NCBI RefSeq assembly: GCF_008369105.1 | Contig: NZ_VINQ01000006.1 | Coordinates: forward strand, 117,006-181,005 | Direction of reading: 5' to 3' | Source of the DNA: Aquicoccus porphyridii | GTDB taxonomy: Bacteria; Pseudomonadota; Alphaproteobacteria; Rhodobacterales; Rhodobacteraceae | Length of the DNA stretch: 64,000 nt | In this document: positions 1 through 10,088 of the stretch, piece after piece | How positions within the stretch are numbered: the stretch's first letter is position 1 | Layout of the letters: each line of letters starts with the position of its first letter | The notes under the pieces: generated by a model | What the model was told of the DNA's origin: nothing | Seen by the model: the letters and a program-made list of their open reading frames with translations, nothing else | Databases searched by the model: none | Translations under genes and position numbers: made by a program

Positions 1-319
1 CCGCACCCCATTGCTGGGTCTTCGACATGTCGATGGGCGCACCCATCTCCATGCTGATCGTTTGCGCCATGTCCTCGGCGCGGGCCTTGTAAATCTCGAT
101 CAGCTTTTCCAGAAGCGCGATGCGCTCTTCCTTCGGCGTCGCCATCCAGCCGGGAAAGGCCGCCTTGGCCGCCGCGACCGCTGCATCCGTATCGGCCTGA
201 CCGCCCAGCGAAATCACCGCGGCCGGTTCTTCCGTCGACGGATCGATGACATGGTGATCGCGGCCCTCTTTCGGGTCCACCCATTCACCGTTGATATAGA
301 ACTGACGTTTCTCGATCAT
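1..319 (-). CDS. Aldehyde dehydrogenase family protein, N-terminal part (cut by window edge)
   Basis: Reading leftward from an ATG at 319 the protein begins MIEKRQFYINGEWV and continues through VIDPSTEEP and AAKAAFPGW to ISMEMGAP, about 106 residues before the window ends. This is the usual N-terminus of NAD(P)-dependent aldehyde dehydrogenases: the INGEWV start, the DPSTEE strand and the helix ending in SxEMGAP. The catalytic Cys and Glu lie outside the window, so the substrate cannot be judged. It is divergent from the peroxiredoxin gene, with about 165 bp between them. Confidence 0.85.
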   Translation of the reverse strand, partial: MIEKRQFYINGEWVDPKEGRDHHVIDPSTEEPAAVISLGGQADTDAAVAAAKAAFPGWMATPKEERIALLEKLIEIYKARAEDMAQTISMEMGAPIDMSKTQQWGA

Positions 320-486
320 CTGGTCTCTCCCATTCATCCCCAGGGCAATATCGCCCGAAAATCCGAATTGGCGACACTCTGTCACCCGGGCCGCCGGGCT
401 GCAAGACAAGGGGGTGTAAAACGCTGCGGAAGATAATATCTCAAACTAGGCACGACAATCGCAACCGGAAAAAGGAGCCTCTCGAA

Positions 487-1140
487 ATGGGCCTTCGCAT
501 CAACGACACCGTCCCCAACTTCACCGCCGAAACCGATCAGGGCACGATCACCTTTCATGACTGGATCGGCAACAGCTGGGCCATCCTGTTTTCGCACCCC
601 AAGGATTTCACCCCCGTCTGCACCACCGAATTCGGCGCGGTCGCGCAATTGGCCAAGGAATGGGAGAAACGCGGCACCAAGGTCATCGGCCTGTCGGTCG
701 ATGGCGCCGAAGAGCATGTGAAATGGAAATCCGACATCTCCGGCTATGCCGGGGCCGAGGCGGGTTTTCCGATCATCGCCGACACCTCGCTCGAAGTGTC
801 CAAGGCCTTCGACATGCTGCCCGCCGATGCCTATCTGCCCGATGGGCGCACTGCCGCCGACAGCGCCTCGGTGCGATCGGTCTTCATCATCGCGCCCAAC
901 AAGAAGGTGCAGTTGATCATGACCTATCCCATGTCGGTCGGCCGCAACTTCGCCGAGGTGCTGCGCGCTCTCGACGCGCTTCAGACCACCTATGAAACAC
1001 CCATCGCCACCGGCGCGAACTGGGTCAAGGGTCAGGACGTTATCGTCGCCCTTACCCTCTCGGACGAGGACGCCAAGCAGAAATTCGGCAATGTCGATTT
1101 CAAGCTGCCCTACCTGCGCACCATCGCCGACCCGAGCTGA
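487..1140 (+). CDS. 1-Cys peroxiredoxin (Prx6/AhpC-TSA family)
   Basis: A 217-residue thiol peroxidase that reduces hydrogen peroxide and alkyl hydroperoxides in the cytoplasm. The peroxidatic Cys is C45 in the motif DFTPVCTTE. The IGLSVDG strand and the long C-terminal part (dimerisation domain, ending near PYLRTIAD) are typical of the Prx6 subgroup rather than of short 2-Cys AhpC. The length is normal for that group. The start is supported by an AAGGAG about 10 bases upstream. A strong intrinsic terminator follows directly, so the gene is probably monocistronic. Confidence 0.93.
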   Translation: MGLRINDTVPNFTAETDQGTITFHDWIGNSWAILFSHPKDFTPVCTTEFGAVAQLAKEWEKRGTKVIGLSVDGAEEHVKWKSDISGYAGAEAGFPIIADTSLEVSKAFDMLPADAYLPDGRTAADSASVRSVFIIAPNKKVQLIMTYPMSVGRNFAEVLRALDALQTTYETPIATGANWVKGQDVIVALTLSDEDAKQKFGNVDFKLPYLRTIADPS

Positions 1141-1163
1141 TCGGAACTCGCGCCTGACAACAC

Positions 1164-1200
1164 AAGGCCCTGCCCGGACCATCCCGGCAGGGCCTTTTTC
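1164..1200 (+). terminator. Intrinsic terminator of the peroxiredoxin gene
   Basis: A perfect 11-bp stem (AAGGCCCTGCC at 1164-1174 pairing with GGCAGGGCCTT at 1186-1196) is followed by a T run. It lies 23 bases after the peroxiredoxin stop. The A-rich start of the stem lets it work in both directions, so it may also stop transcription of genes arriving from the right. Confidence 0.9.
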
Positions 1201-1224
1201 TATTGTTCCAACGGTTTGCCCGTC

Positions 1225-1662
1225 CTAGACGACGAGAACCGGCACCGGCGACAGCCCCGTCACCTTGTGCGACACCGAGCCGAGCAGATACCCCTCGACC
1301 GACCCCATGCCGCGCGCGCCCAGCACGATCAGATCGCATTCATGCTCATCCGCGAACCGCACGATCGTTCGGGCAGGCTGACCGGACTTGACGAAAGCCC
1401 GCACCTGCGTGGCGCCGCCTTCCTTGGCCGTTGTCTTGGCATATTCGGCCACTTCGCTGGCGTGGTCGCGCATCGCGTCGTCCATCCGCCCCGGGTCCGA
1501 AGCCCGAACCATCGAGAACGACGCCTCAAGCATCCCGTGATGGCGATAGACCGTCAGAACGTTGATCTCCGCATCGCACAATTCGGCCAGTTCAACCGCC
1601 TTGTGCAGGGCCCGCTCACCGCCCTTGGACCCGTCGAAAGGCACCAGTATCCGTTTGAACAT
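1225..1662 (-). CDS. Universal stress protein, TeaD-like, linked to TRAP transporter
   Basis: A 145-residue UspA-domain protein. It begins MFKRILVPFDGSKGGERAL and ends with the ATP-binding signature GARGMGSVEGYLLGSVS, the GxxG-x9-GS type found in ATP-binding Usp proteins. The reading frame is open further upstream, but the start at 1662 is chosen because AAAGGAGG precedes it at good spacing and the family starts here. It is the last gene of the leftward TRAP operon, 17 bases after the large permease. In Halomonas the TRAP operon teaABC likewise ends with a Usp (TeaD) that modulates transport, so the same role is inferred here. Confidence 0.88.
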   Translation of the reverse strand: MFKRILVPFDGSKGGERALHKAVELAELCDAEINVLTVYRHHGMLEASFSMVRASDPGRMDDAMRDHASEVAEYAKTTAKEGGATQVRAFVKSGQPARTIVRFADEHECDLIVLGARGMGSVEGYLLGSVSHKVTGLSPVPVLVV

Positions 1663-1679
1663 CCCCGTCCTCCTTTCAG

Positions 1680-2966
1680 TTACTTCGCGAAGGCCATGTC
1701 GCGCAGGAACAACGCGATCTGCGGGAAAAAGATCAACAGGGCCGAGACGCAGAACAGGATGAGGATGAAGGGCGGCGTGCCGCGAATGACCTCCCAATAG
1801 GGGCGCTTGAAGACGGCGATGGCGGTGAAAATATCACATCCAAAGGGTGGCGTGGCCGATCCGATGGCGACCTGCAACGTGATGATCGTACCCACCAGAA
1901 CCGGGTCAAGCCCGACGGCATTGACCACCGGCGCGAAGATCGGCACCAGAACAAGGATCACCACGATCGGGTCCACGAACATGCAGCCGATGAAAAACGC
2001 GATCGAGATCACCACCAGAACGCCGATCTGGCCCATCTCGTCGATGCCGATGCCCGCCAGGATCGCCTGCGGGATCTGCGCGAACGAGATCACCCATGAA
2101 AACGCCGCCCCGGCCCCCACGAGGATGAACACCACCGCCGTGATCAACCCGGTGGATTTGGCGGTGTCGTAAAGCCCCTTGAAATCCAGCTCCTTGAACA
2201 CCAGCATTTCCAGTATGATCGCATAAAACACACAGGCCGCCGCGGCTTCGGTGGGCGAAAAGATGCCGCCGTAGATGCCGCCGATGATGATCGCCGGGAA
2301 ACCCATCGGCCACAACGCCCGTTTCAGCGACTGCGCGCGCTCGCTCCACGTGGCACGCTCCTCGGTCGGTACGTTGTTTCTCACCGCATAGATCCAGGAG
2401 TAGATCGAGAACAGCACGAGGATGAGCAGCCCCGGCCCGATCCCGGCGATGAACAGCTCGGCAATCGAGGTGTTCGAGACCACGCCATAGATGATCATCC
2501 CGATCGAGGGCGGGATCAGGAAGGCGATATCCGACGAATTCACGATCAGGGCCAGAATGAAACTGTCGTTGTAACCGGCCTTCTGCATGCGCGGGCGCAG
2601 CGGGCCGCCAATCGCCACGACGGTGGCCTGGGTCGAACCCGAGACCGCGCCGAACATCGTGCAGGCCGCGGCCGTGGACACAGCCAGCCCACCGCGCAGA
2701 TGCCCGACAAAGGCCATCACCAGGTCGATAAGCCGCCCGGCGGATTGCCCGCGCGTCATGATATCGGCGGCAAAGATGAACATCGGCACCGCGATCAGCG
2801 ATGCGGGCCGGATGCCCGCCATCATTTGTTGCACCATGGTTTCCATTTGCCCCATGCCGCCGAACAGCGAGTAGAACCCCACAAAGGCCCCGACGATCAG
2901 CGGGATCATCATGGGAAAGCCAAGTAGAAGGAGAACGATCATGATGGAAAAGATTGTCACTGCCAT
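1680..2966 (-). CDS. TRAP transporter large permease (DctM/TeaC family)
   Basis: A 428-residue, very hydrophobic protein with about 12 membrane segments, the normal size of the DctM ion-transporting subunit. Typical stretches are the N-terminal LLLLGFPMMIPLIVG, GAVSGSTQATVVAIGGPLRP and the C-terminal ATPPFGCDIF. It sits 3 bases after the small permease in the same operon. It uses the cation gradient to move the substrate handed over by the periplasmic binding protein. The close resemblance of that binding protein to TeaA suggests ectoine or hydroxyectoine as cargo. Confidence 0.93.
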   Translation of the reverse strand: MAVTIFSIMIVLLLLGFPMMIPLIVGAFVGFYSLFGGMGQMETMVQQMMAGIRPASLIAVPMFIFAADIMTRGQSAGRLIDLVMAFVGHLRGGLAVSTAAACTMFGAVSGSTQATVVAIGGPLRPRMQKAGYNDSFILALIVNSSDIAFLIPPSIGMIIYGVVSNTSIAELFIAGIGPGLLILVLFSIYSWIYAVRNNVPTEERATWSERAQSLKRALWPMGFPAIIIGGIYGGIFSPTEAAAACVFYAIILEMLVFKELDFKGLYDTAKSTGLITAVVFILVGAGAAFSWVISFAQIPQAILAGIGIDEMGQIGVLVVISIAFFIGCMFVDPIVVILVLVPIFAPVVNAVGLDPVLVGTIITLQVAIGSATPPFGCDIFTAIAVFKRPYWEVIRGTPPFILILFCVSALLIFFPQIALFLRDMAFAK

Positions 2967-2969
2967 GGG

Positions 2970-3599
2970 TCAGATCTCCAACTCTTCGTCGTCATAGCCT
3001 TCGAGAACATTGGTCGAGAGGTAGATGTCCTTCTCGATCATGTTCTTGATCGCGGTCAGGGCATATTGCAGCCCGGTCATGAAAAAGCCGAACGGCACCC
3101 AGACCAGGATCATCCAGACCGGGATCTGCAACGACGGAAGCACCCGTCCACGGCCCGCCTGGGTCAGGATATATTGCGTCGAATACCATGCCAGCCCGAA
3201 CATGAAGACCGCCGTCACCAAGGCAATGATGATCATCAGGACCTTGCGCGGCTTGACCGGCAAGGCATCAAAAATCGCCGACATGCGGATATGCCGACCC
3301 TGCCGCGCGGCATAGGAAATACCTGCGAAGGTGATCAGGATGATCAGGATGCGGTTCAACTCTTCGGAAAAGAAGATAGAGTTTTGAAAGATGTAGCGCC
3401 CGATCACGTTGGACACCGTGTTGGCCGCCATCAAGAGAACGCCAACGGCCAGGAACAGGCTTTCGATCCGGCCGATCGCTGTGTCGATGGTGCCAAGGAA
3501 ACCGGGTAACGTGGACTGATACACCTCAAGCGGGGCATCGTCGGTTCCGGTCGTATCGGTCTGGGATTGCAGCTGGCTGCGTTTCTCGTCTTCTGACAC
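2970..3599 (-). CDS. TRAP transporter small permease (DctQ/TeaB family)
   Basis: The protein has four hydrophobic segments (around [55 protein letters not shown] and [18 protein letters not shown]), the DctQ topology. It pairs with the large permease to form the membrane complex. The frame can be extended to an ATG at 3659, but that codon lies inside the stem of the preceding hairpin. I prefer the GTG at 3599, which has AGGGACAG just upstream and gives 209 residues, close to TeaB-type proteins. The acidic C-terminal tail (YDDEELEI) is cytoplasmic. Confidence 0.88.
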   Translation of the reverse strand: MSEDEKRSQLQSQTDTTGTDDAPLEVYQSTLPGFLGTIDTAIGRIESLFLAVGVLLMAANTVSNVIGRYIFQNSIFFSEELNRILIILITFAGISYAARQGRHIRMSAIFDALPVKPRKVLMIIIALVTAVFMFGLAWYSTQYILTQAGRGRVLPSLQIPVWMILVWVPFGFFMTGLQYALTAIKNMIEKDIYLSTNVLEGYDDEELEI

Positions 3600-3634
3600 C
3601 GAACTGTCCCTGTCTGAATTTTTTGCTGGAAATG

Positions 3635-3662
3635 GGGATGCGCCCTTTATCGGGCGCATCCC
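3635..3662 (-). terminator. Hairpin between TRAP binding-protein and permease genes
   Basis: A perfect 11-bp inverted repeat (GGGATGCGCCC / GGGCGCATCCC, loop of 6) lies 16 bases downstream of the binding-protein stop, without a long T run. Such stem-loops between a binding-protein gene and its permease genes usually lower or stabilise transcripts so that the binding protein is made in excess. I infer that role here. Confidence 0.7.
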
Positions 3663-3677
3663 GTTTTCTGCTGACCT

Positions 3678-4694
3678 TTACTCGGTCACGGCGGCCAGGT
3701 CGGCCTTGAACTGGTCAAGAAGTGCCTTGCCGCTGTCGCCGGTCATCTCGATGAACTTCGCTTCGACTTCTTTGCCCGCTTCAACGAACGGCGCACGCTC
3801 GTCTTCGTCAAGAACATTCACGGTCATCGACGGCTTGGCTTCGAGGATTTTCTCGAGGCTCTCTTCGTGCAGGCCCTTCTGATAGTTGATGATATGGTCA
3901 AAGGCCGCGTCCATCGCGTTCTGGATCACTTGCTGATCCTCTTCCGGCAGACCGTCATAGAAGTCCTTGTTGGCCATCACCGCGGTGGTGAAATTGTTGT
4001 GGCCAACGCAGGTGATGACGTCGGTCACCTCGTACATCTTGGCGGATTCGATCCAGAACATCGGGTTTTCCTGGCCCTGAATGATGCCGGTCTGCAGGCC
4101 GCCATAAACTTCGCCCCACGGCAGCGGCGTCGGCGTCGCACCGAAGGCGCGATAGTTTTCCACCAGGAGCGGGTTAGTCATGACCCGGAACTTGACCTCG
4201 TTGAGATCCGCCGGTTCGCTCACCGGTTCCTGCGTGGTCATGCAAACCTCGCCCTCGGGGAACATCTTGAGAAGCTCAAGCCCCTGCTCGGCGTAGATCT
4301 CGGGGAACATCTCATTGATCGCCTTCGAGGTGCGGAAGAACTCGCCCAGCTCCTCGGTGCCCTGCGGCAGAAGGTAAGGCACGAAGAACACCTGCGCCTC
4401 GGGGATCAGCGAGCCGGTGAAACCGGGCGACTGGTCGACGAATTGCAGGATGCCGGCCTGCGTCTGTTCCATGGTGTCGGCGGATTCACCCAGTGTCCCG
4501 TAAGGGAACAGCTGGATCTCGTGGTCCGAATTCGCTTCGACCTCTTCCTTGAACTTTGTGGCGAACACACCCTGCACGTCAGTGATCGCTTCTTCGAAGG
4601 CATAGCGCCAAGTATCGGCCTGCGCCGCGGTCATGCTCGCGGCGAATGCCACGGCGGCGACCGTTCCTGTCAGGATGCGTTTTGAAATAGTCAT
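3678..4694 (-). CDS. TRAP transporter substrate-binding protein, TeaA-like (ectoine/hydroxyectoine)
   Basis: A 338-residue periplasmic protein with a clear Sec signal peptide (residues 1-26, cleavage after AQA). Long stretches match what I recall of Halomonas TeaA: NEMFPEIYAEQGLELLKMFP, the QFVDQSPGFTGSLIP segment and the run TPLPWGEVYGGLQTGI followed by QGQENP and FWIES. The conserved TRAP arginine is R170 in KFRVMTNPL, and the mature N-terminus DTWRYAFEE keeps the Glu at mature position 9. The gene heads the operon SBP-small-large-Usp. Ectoine uptake is inferred from this resemblance and not proven. Confidence 0.88.
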   Translation of the reverse strand: MTISKRILTGTVAAVAFAASMTAAQADTWRYAFEEAITDVQGVFATKFKEEVEANSDHEIQLFPYGTLGESADTMEQTQAGILQFVDQSPGFTGSLIPEAQVFFVPYLLPQGTEELGEFFRTSKAINEMFPEIYAEQGLELLKMFPEGEVCMTTQEPVSEPADLNEVKFRVMTNPLLVENYRAFGATPTPLPWGEVYGGLQTGIIQGQENPMFWIESAKMYEVTDVITCVGHNNFTTAVMANKDFYDGLPEEDQQVIQNAMDAAFDHIINYQKGLHEESLEKILEAKPSMTVNVLDEDERAPFVEAGKEVEAKFIEMTGDSGKALLDQFKADLAAVTE

Positions 4695-5090
4695 GTCGTC
4701 TCCCTTTCTGTTTCAATCGCGCAAATACGCCAGCGCTGGTCGCACCGGAATACGAGGACAATCTTCGATTTTTTACCCCGTCTCGGGCTTTTGCCCCGGG
4801 GGTGCACCAGGCCGAACTCGCCCTCGTCATGCACATTTCGCGACAGGTTGGGTGCCTTCAAATTGTGCACCGGCGGACCCGCCATCTTTACCCCTCTACG
4901 ATGACATGCTGATCGCAGATGTCAAACCTATGGAACAGAATTGGCTTATATCACTGATTTTAATCATAAAAACACCAACAGGCGACCACCCCAAGGCGCG
5001 CGCGCGTGGATTGTCTCACGGGATTTGCGCAAAAACCTTCCACCGGGGCCGGCCATGACCGGACACCGCGGCACTTGACCGACCCGCGCC
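4695..5090. other. Non-coding stretch between TRAP operon and oxyR
   Basis: About 400 bases without a convincing gene. Short frames here lack ribosome sites and family features. The part next to 4694 should carry the TRAP operon promoter. An AT-rich patch lies around 4920-4980. A G/C-rich imperfect stem occurs near 4777-4815 without a T run. I see no riboswitch or RNA gene. Confidence 0.5.
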
Positions 5091-5984
5091 TCAACCCGCC
5101 TGGCAGGCGCAGTGGATCACGCGCGCAATCCGGTCCAGTTGTCCGGCAAGAGGGTTCGACCGGCGCCAGATCATGCCGATGGTGCGGCAAGGTTGCGCAT
5201 CGTCGAACCGCGTGACCGATACGCTGGCCGAGCGGGTCTCGACCTCGACCGCCATCTCCGGGATGAAGGTCACGCCGATCCCGGCCCCGACCATCTGCAC
5301 CAGCGTGGACAATGAACTCCCGTCCAGCCCCTCGCGCGGCCTGCCCGTCGGTATGCTGCAGAACGAAAGCGCCTGATCGCGAAAGCAATGGCCCTCCTCC
5401 AGAAGCAAAAGCCGCATCCCGCGCAGCTTTTCGCGGCTGGGCGCGGGCTGTCCCGCTTGCCTCGCATGTCGCACCAGCACGAAATTCTCCGTCAGGATCG
5501 GCACCTCGGCAAACGCGGGATCGGAAACCGGCAGCGCCACGATCGCCGTATCCAGAAGCCCGTCGGAAAGCTCCTGAGCAAGCTTCGGGGTCAGGGTCTC
5601 GCGTACCTGTATGTCAAGCTCGGGAAAGGCCCGGGTCAGATCGCCGATGATTCGCGGCAGGAGATAGGGCGCAATCGTCGGGATGATCCCGATCCTGAGC
5701 CGCCCCACCAACCGATCGCGCGAGGCCCGCGCCAGATCGCCAAGCTCGTCGACATCCCGTAATATCTCGCGCACCCGCTCCGCAAACACCTCGCCGAACC
5801 CGGTCAGGCGCACCTGGCGCGCACCCCGCTCGAACAACATCGTGCCCAGCGTCTCTTCCAATTCCTTGATCTGCATGGAAAGCGCCGGTTGCGAGATGGC
5901 ACAGGCTTCGGCGGCATGACCGAAATGCCCATGCCGGGCAAGCGCCGCGAAATAGCGCAGCTGCTTCAAGGTCAGATTGGACAT
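5091..5984 (-). CDS. oxyR: LysR-type peroxide sensor OxyR
   Basis: A 297-residue LysR regulator with an N-terminal winged helix (residues 4-62, motif AAEACAISQPALSMQIKELE) and a C-terminal sensing domain. The redox pair is present: C200 in LLEEGHCFRDQALSFC and C209, matching E. coli C199 and C208. These form a disulfide with hydrogen peroxide and switch the tetramer to an activator. The gene is divergent from katG with 195 bp between, the classic arrangement for oxyR controlling a catalase. It probably also represses its own transcription. Confidence 0.93.
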   Translation of the reverse strand: MSNLTLKQLRYFAALARHGHFGHAAEACAISQPALSMQIKELEETLGTMLFERGARQVRLTGFGEVFAERVREILRDVDELGDLARASRDRLVGRLRIGIIPTIAPYLLPRIIGDLTRAFPELDIQVRETLTPKLAQELSDGLLDTAIVALPVSDPAFAEVPILTENFVLVRHARQAGQPAPSREKLRGMRLLLLEEGHCFRDQALSFCSIPTGRPREGLDGSSLSTLVQMVGAGIGVTFIPEMAVEVETRSASVSVTRFDDAQPCRTIGMIWRRSNPLAGQLDRIARVIHCACQAG

Positions 5985-8354
<2,370 letters not shown>

Positions 8355-8384
8355 TCACGGTCACGGCGAAGCGCCAAACCGATG

Positions 8385-8420
8385 CGACCGGGCGCGGATG
8401 ATTTTCGCGCCCGGTCGTTC
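8385..8420 (+). terminator. Probable terminator of katG
   Basis: A 12-bp stem (CGACCGGGCGCG at 8385-8396 with CGCGCCCGGTCG at 8406-8417) lies about 30 bases after the katG stop. It is followed only by TTCATTG, so the T tract is weak. Confidence 0.55.
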
Positions 8421-8462
8421 ATTGCGCTCCCGAACCGCTCACCAACGGCCCGCAGCCCCGCC

Positions 8463-8488
8463 TCTTTCTTGGCAAAATACTCATCTTC
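8463..8488 (-). repeat. Dispersed AAAATACTCATCTT repeat, copy 1
   Basis: CTCTTTCTTGGCAAAATACT followed by CATCTTC. The 14-base core AAAATACTCATCTT recurs at 28507-28520, and the wider CTCTTTCTTGG-AAAATACTC form recurs in reverse at 28454-28475. It is found here only between genes. Confidence 0.6.
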
Positions 8489-8570
8489 ACCCCCCCACCG
8501 CGCGCCGCGTTTACCATTTCAGCCGGGAATTTCGCTGCGATGCGGCGGTGCACGCATAACAGCCGGGCAA

Positions 8571-8590
8571 CAGCCGGAGATCACCCCCCG
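8571..8590 (-). repeat. Dispersed GGGGGTGATCTCCGGCTG repeat, copy A
   Basis: On the minus strand this reads CGGGGGGTGATCTCCGGCTG, then a second CCCGGCTG three bases later, with GTTAACAC about 30 bases before. The same design occurs at 13850-13870 and 26846-26866. It sits in the 394-bp gap between katG and the molybdenum hydroxylase genes; the rest of that gap holds no gene. Confidence 0.65.
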
Positions 8591-8748
8591 TTTTTTCGAC
8601 GAAAAATCGTGTTAACCTATCGAGGTGGCACCACCGCAACGGGGGTTGCCAAATCCGTCGAGTCGCAACACTCTGGCGCTCGGAAGGGTCATTGCGATCC
8701 CACCCCGTGACGCCAGGCCCGACGTGACCAAGCAGAGAGCTGAAGAGA

Positions 8749-9609
8749 ATGAGATTTGAAACCCCGACATCCGTTGACCAAGCCGTGGCCCTCCTCGCCG
8801 CCGACCCGGAGGCCCGGGTGCTGGCGGGCGGCACCGATCTTCTGGTGCGCCTGCGCGCTGGTCAGGTCGCGCCCAGCGTCATCATCGACATCAAGCGCAT
8901 AAGCGAAATGACCGTTATTTCCCAAGAGGATGGCGGTTGGCGCATCGGCGCGGCCGTGCCCTCGGCCGAGATGAACGAACACGCCGCACTCAAGGCCGAC
9001 TGGCCCGGTGTGGTCGAGGCTGCGGACCTCATCGGCTCGACCCAGATCCAGGGCCGCGCGACACTGGCGGGCAACCTCTGCAACGCCTCTCCCGCCGCCG
9101 ACAGCGTGCCCGCCATGGTGGTTGCTGGCGCGCTCGCCCGGATCGCCGGCCCGAACGGCACCCGCGACGTGGCGGTTCAGGACATCCCCTCCGGCGTCGG
9201 CAAGACCTCTCTCGGCAAGGGCGAGCTGGTGACCTCCATCTACCTGCCCCCCAAACCCGCCCACTCCGGCGACGCCTACCTGCGCTTTATCCCGCGCAGC
9301 GAGATGGACATCGCCGTGGTCGGCTGCGGCGTCGCCGTAGCCCTCGACGATCAGGGCAAAATTTCCGCCGCCCGCGTGGCGCTCGGTGCCGTGGCGCCGA
9401 CCGTGATCCTGTCGCAATCCTGCGCCGATACGCTGATCGGCACCACCGGAGATGACGCGGCGCTTGACGCGCTGGCCGCCGCCGCGACCGCCGAAGCCAA
9501 ACCCATCGACGACAAGCGCGGCACCATCGCCTTTCGCAAGGACGTGGCCGGCGTTCTCGCGAAACGCGCCGCGAAAATCGCAATCGCCCGCGCCAAGGGA
9601 GAAGCCTGA
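8749..9609 (+). CDS. Xanthine dehydrogenase family protein, FAD-binding subunit M
   Basis: A 286-residue flavoprotein of the CoxM/CutM type. The two FAD signatures are visible: AGGTDLLVRLRAG (residues 27-39) and TLAGNLCNASPAADSVPAM (about 105-123). It carries electrons from the iron-sulfur subunit to the final acceptor. It is the first gene of a tight operon M-S-L-MoaD-like: its stop codon overlaps the start of the 2Fe-2S subunit (TGATG). AGAGAATG precedes the start. The substrate of the complex is unknown. Confidence 0.93.
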   Translation: MRFETPTSVDQAVALLAADPEARVLAGGTDLLVRLRAGQVAPSVIIDIKRISEMTVISQEDGGWRIGAAVPSAEMNEHAALKADWPGVVEAADLIGSTQIQGRATLAGNLCNASPAADSVPAMVVAGALARIAGPNGTRDVAVQDIPSGVGKTSLGKGELVTSIYLPPKPAHSGDAYLRFIPRSEMDIAVVGCGVAVALDDQGKISAARVALGAVAPTVILSQSCADTLIGTTGDDAALDALAAAATAEAKPIDDKRGTIAFRKDVAGVLAKRAAKIAIARAKGEA

Positions 9610-10088
9610 TGTCCCGTATCCATGTCACCACCACCATCAACAACGATGAGACCGACTATCTCTGCGAGACCGACGAGACCCTGCTCGACGTGCTGCGCGA
9701 CCATCTCGACCTGACCGGCAGCAAGGAAGGCTGCGGTTCGGGCGATTGCGGCGCCTGCACGGTCGTCGTCGACGGCCGCCTTGTGTGTTCCTGCCTGATG
9801 CTCGCCGCCGAGGCCGAAGGCCGCACGATCGAAACCATCGAAGGCATGGCCGGTGGCGATGCCTTGCATCCGCTGCAACAGAAATTCCTCGAACATGCTG
9901 CTTTGCAATGCGGAATCTGCACACCGGGCATTCTGGTCGCCGCCAAGAATCTCCTGGAACGCAACCCGAACCCGTCCGAGGAAGAGGTGCGCTACTGGCT
10001 CGCCGGAAACCTCTGCCGCTGCACAGGGTATGACAAGATCATTCGCGCGGTGATGGACACCGCCGCCAATACGAGGGGGGCCGCCTGA
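9609..10088 (+). CDS. (2Fe-2S)-binding subunit of molybdenum hydroxylase
   Basis: A 159-residue small subunit with two [2Fe-2S] clusters. The plant-ferredoxin-type cluster is bound by the Cys of GCGSGDCGACTVVVDG and the following VCSC. The second, helical domain cluster is bound by CGICTPG and NLCRCTGY. It passes electrons from the molybdenum centre to FAD. Its ends overlap both neighbouring genes by one to four bases, so the three subunits are translationally coupled. Confidence 0.95.
   Translation: MSRIHVTTTINNDETDYLCETDETLLDVLRDHLDLTGSKEGCGSGDCGACTVVVDGRLVCSCLMLAAEAEGRTIETIEGMAGGDALHPLQQKFLEHAALQCGICTPGILVAAKNLLERNPNPSEEEVRYWLAGNLCRCTGYDKIIRAVMDTAANTRGAA

Noticed and set aside
4579..4885. 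Small leftward frames upstream of the TRAP binding protein
   Set aside because: They overlap the binding-protein start in another frame and have no conserved features.
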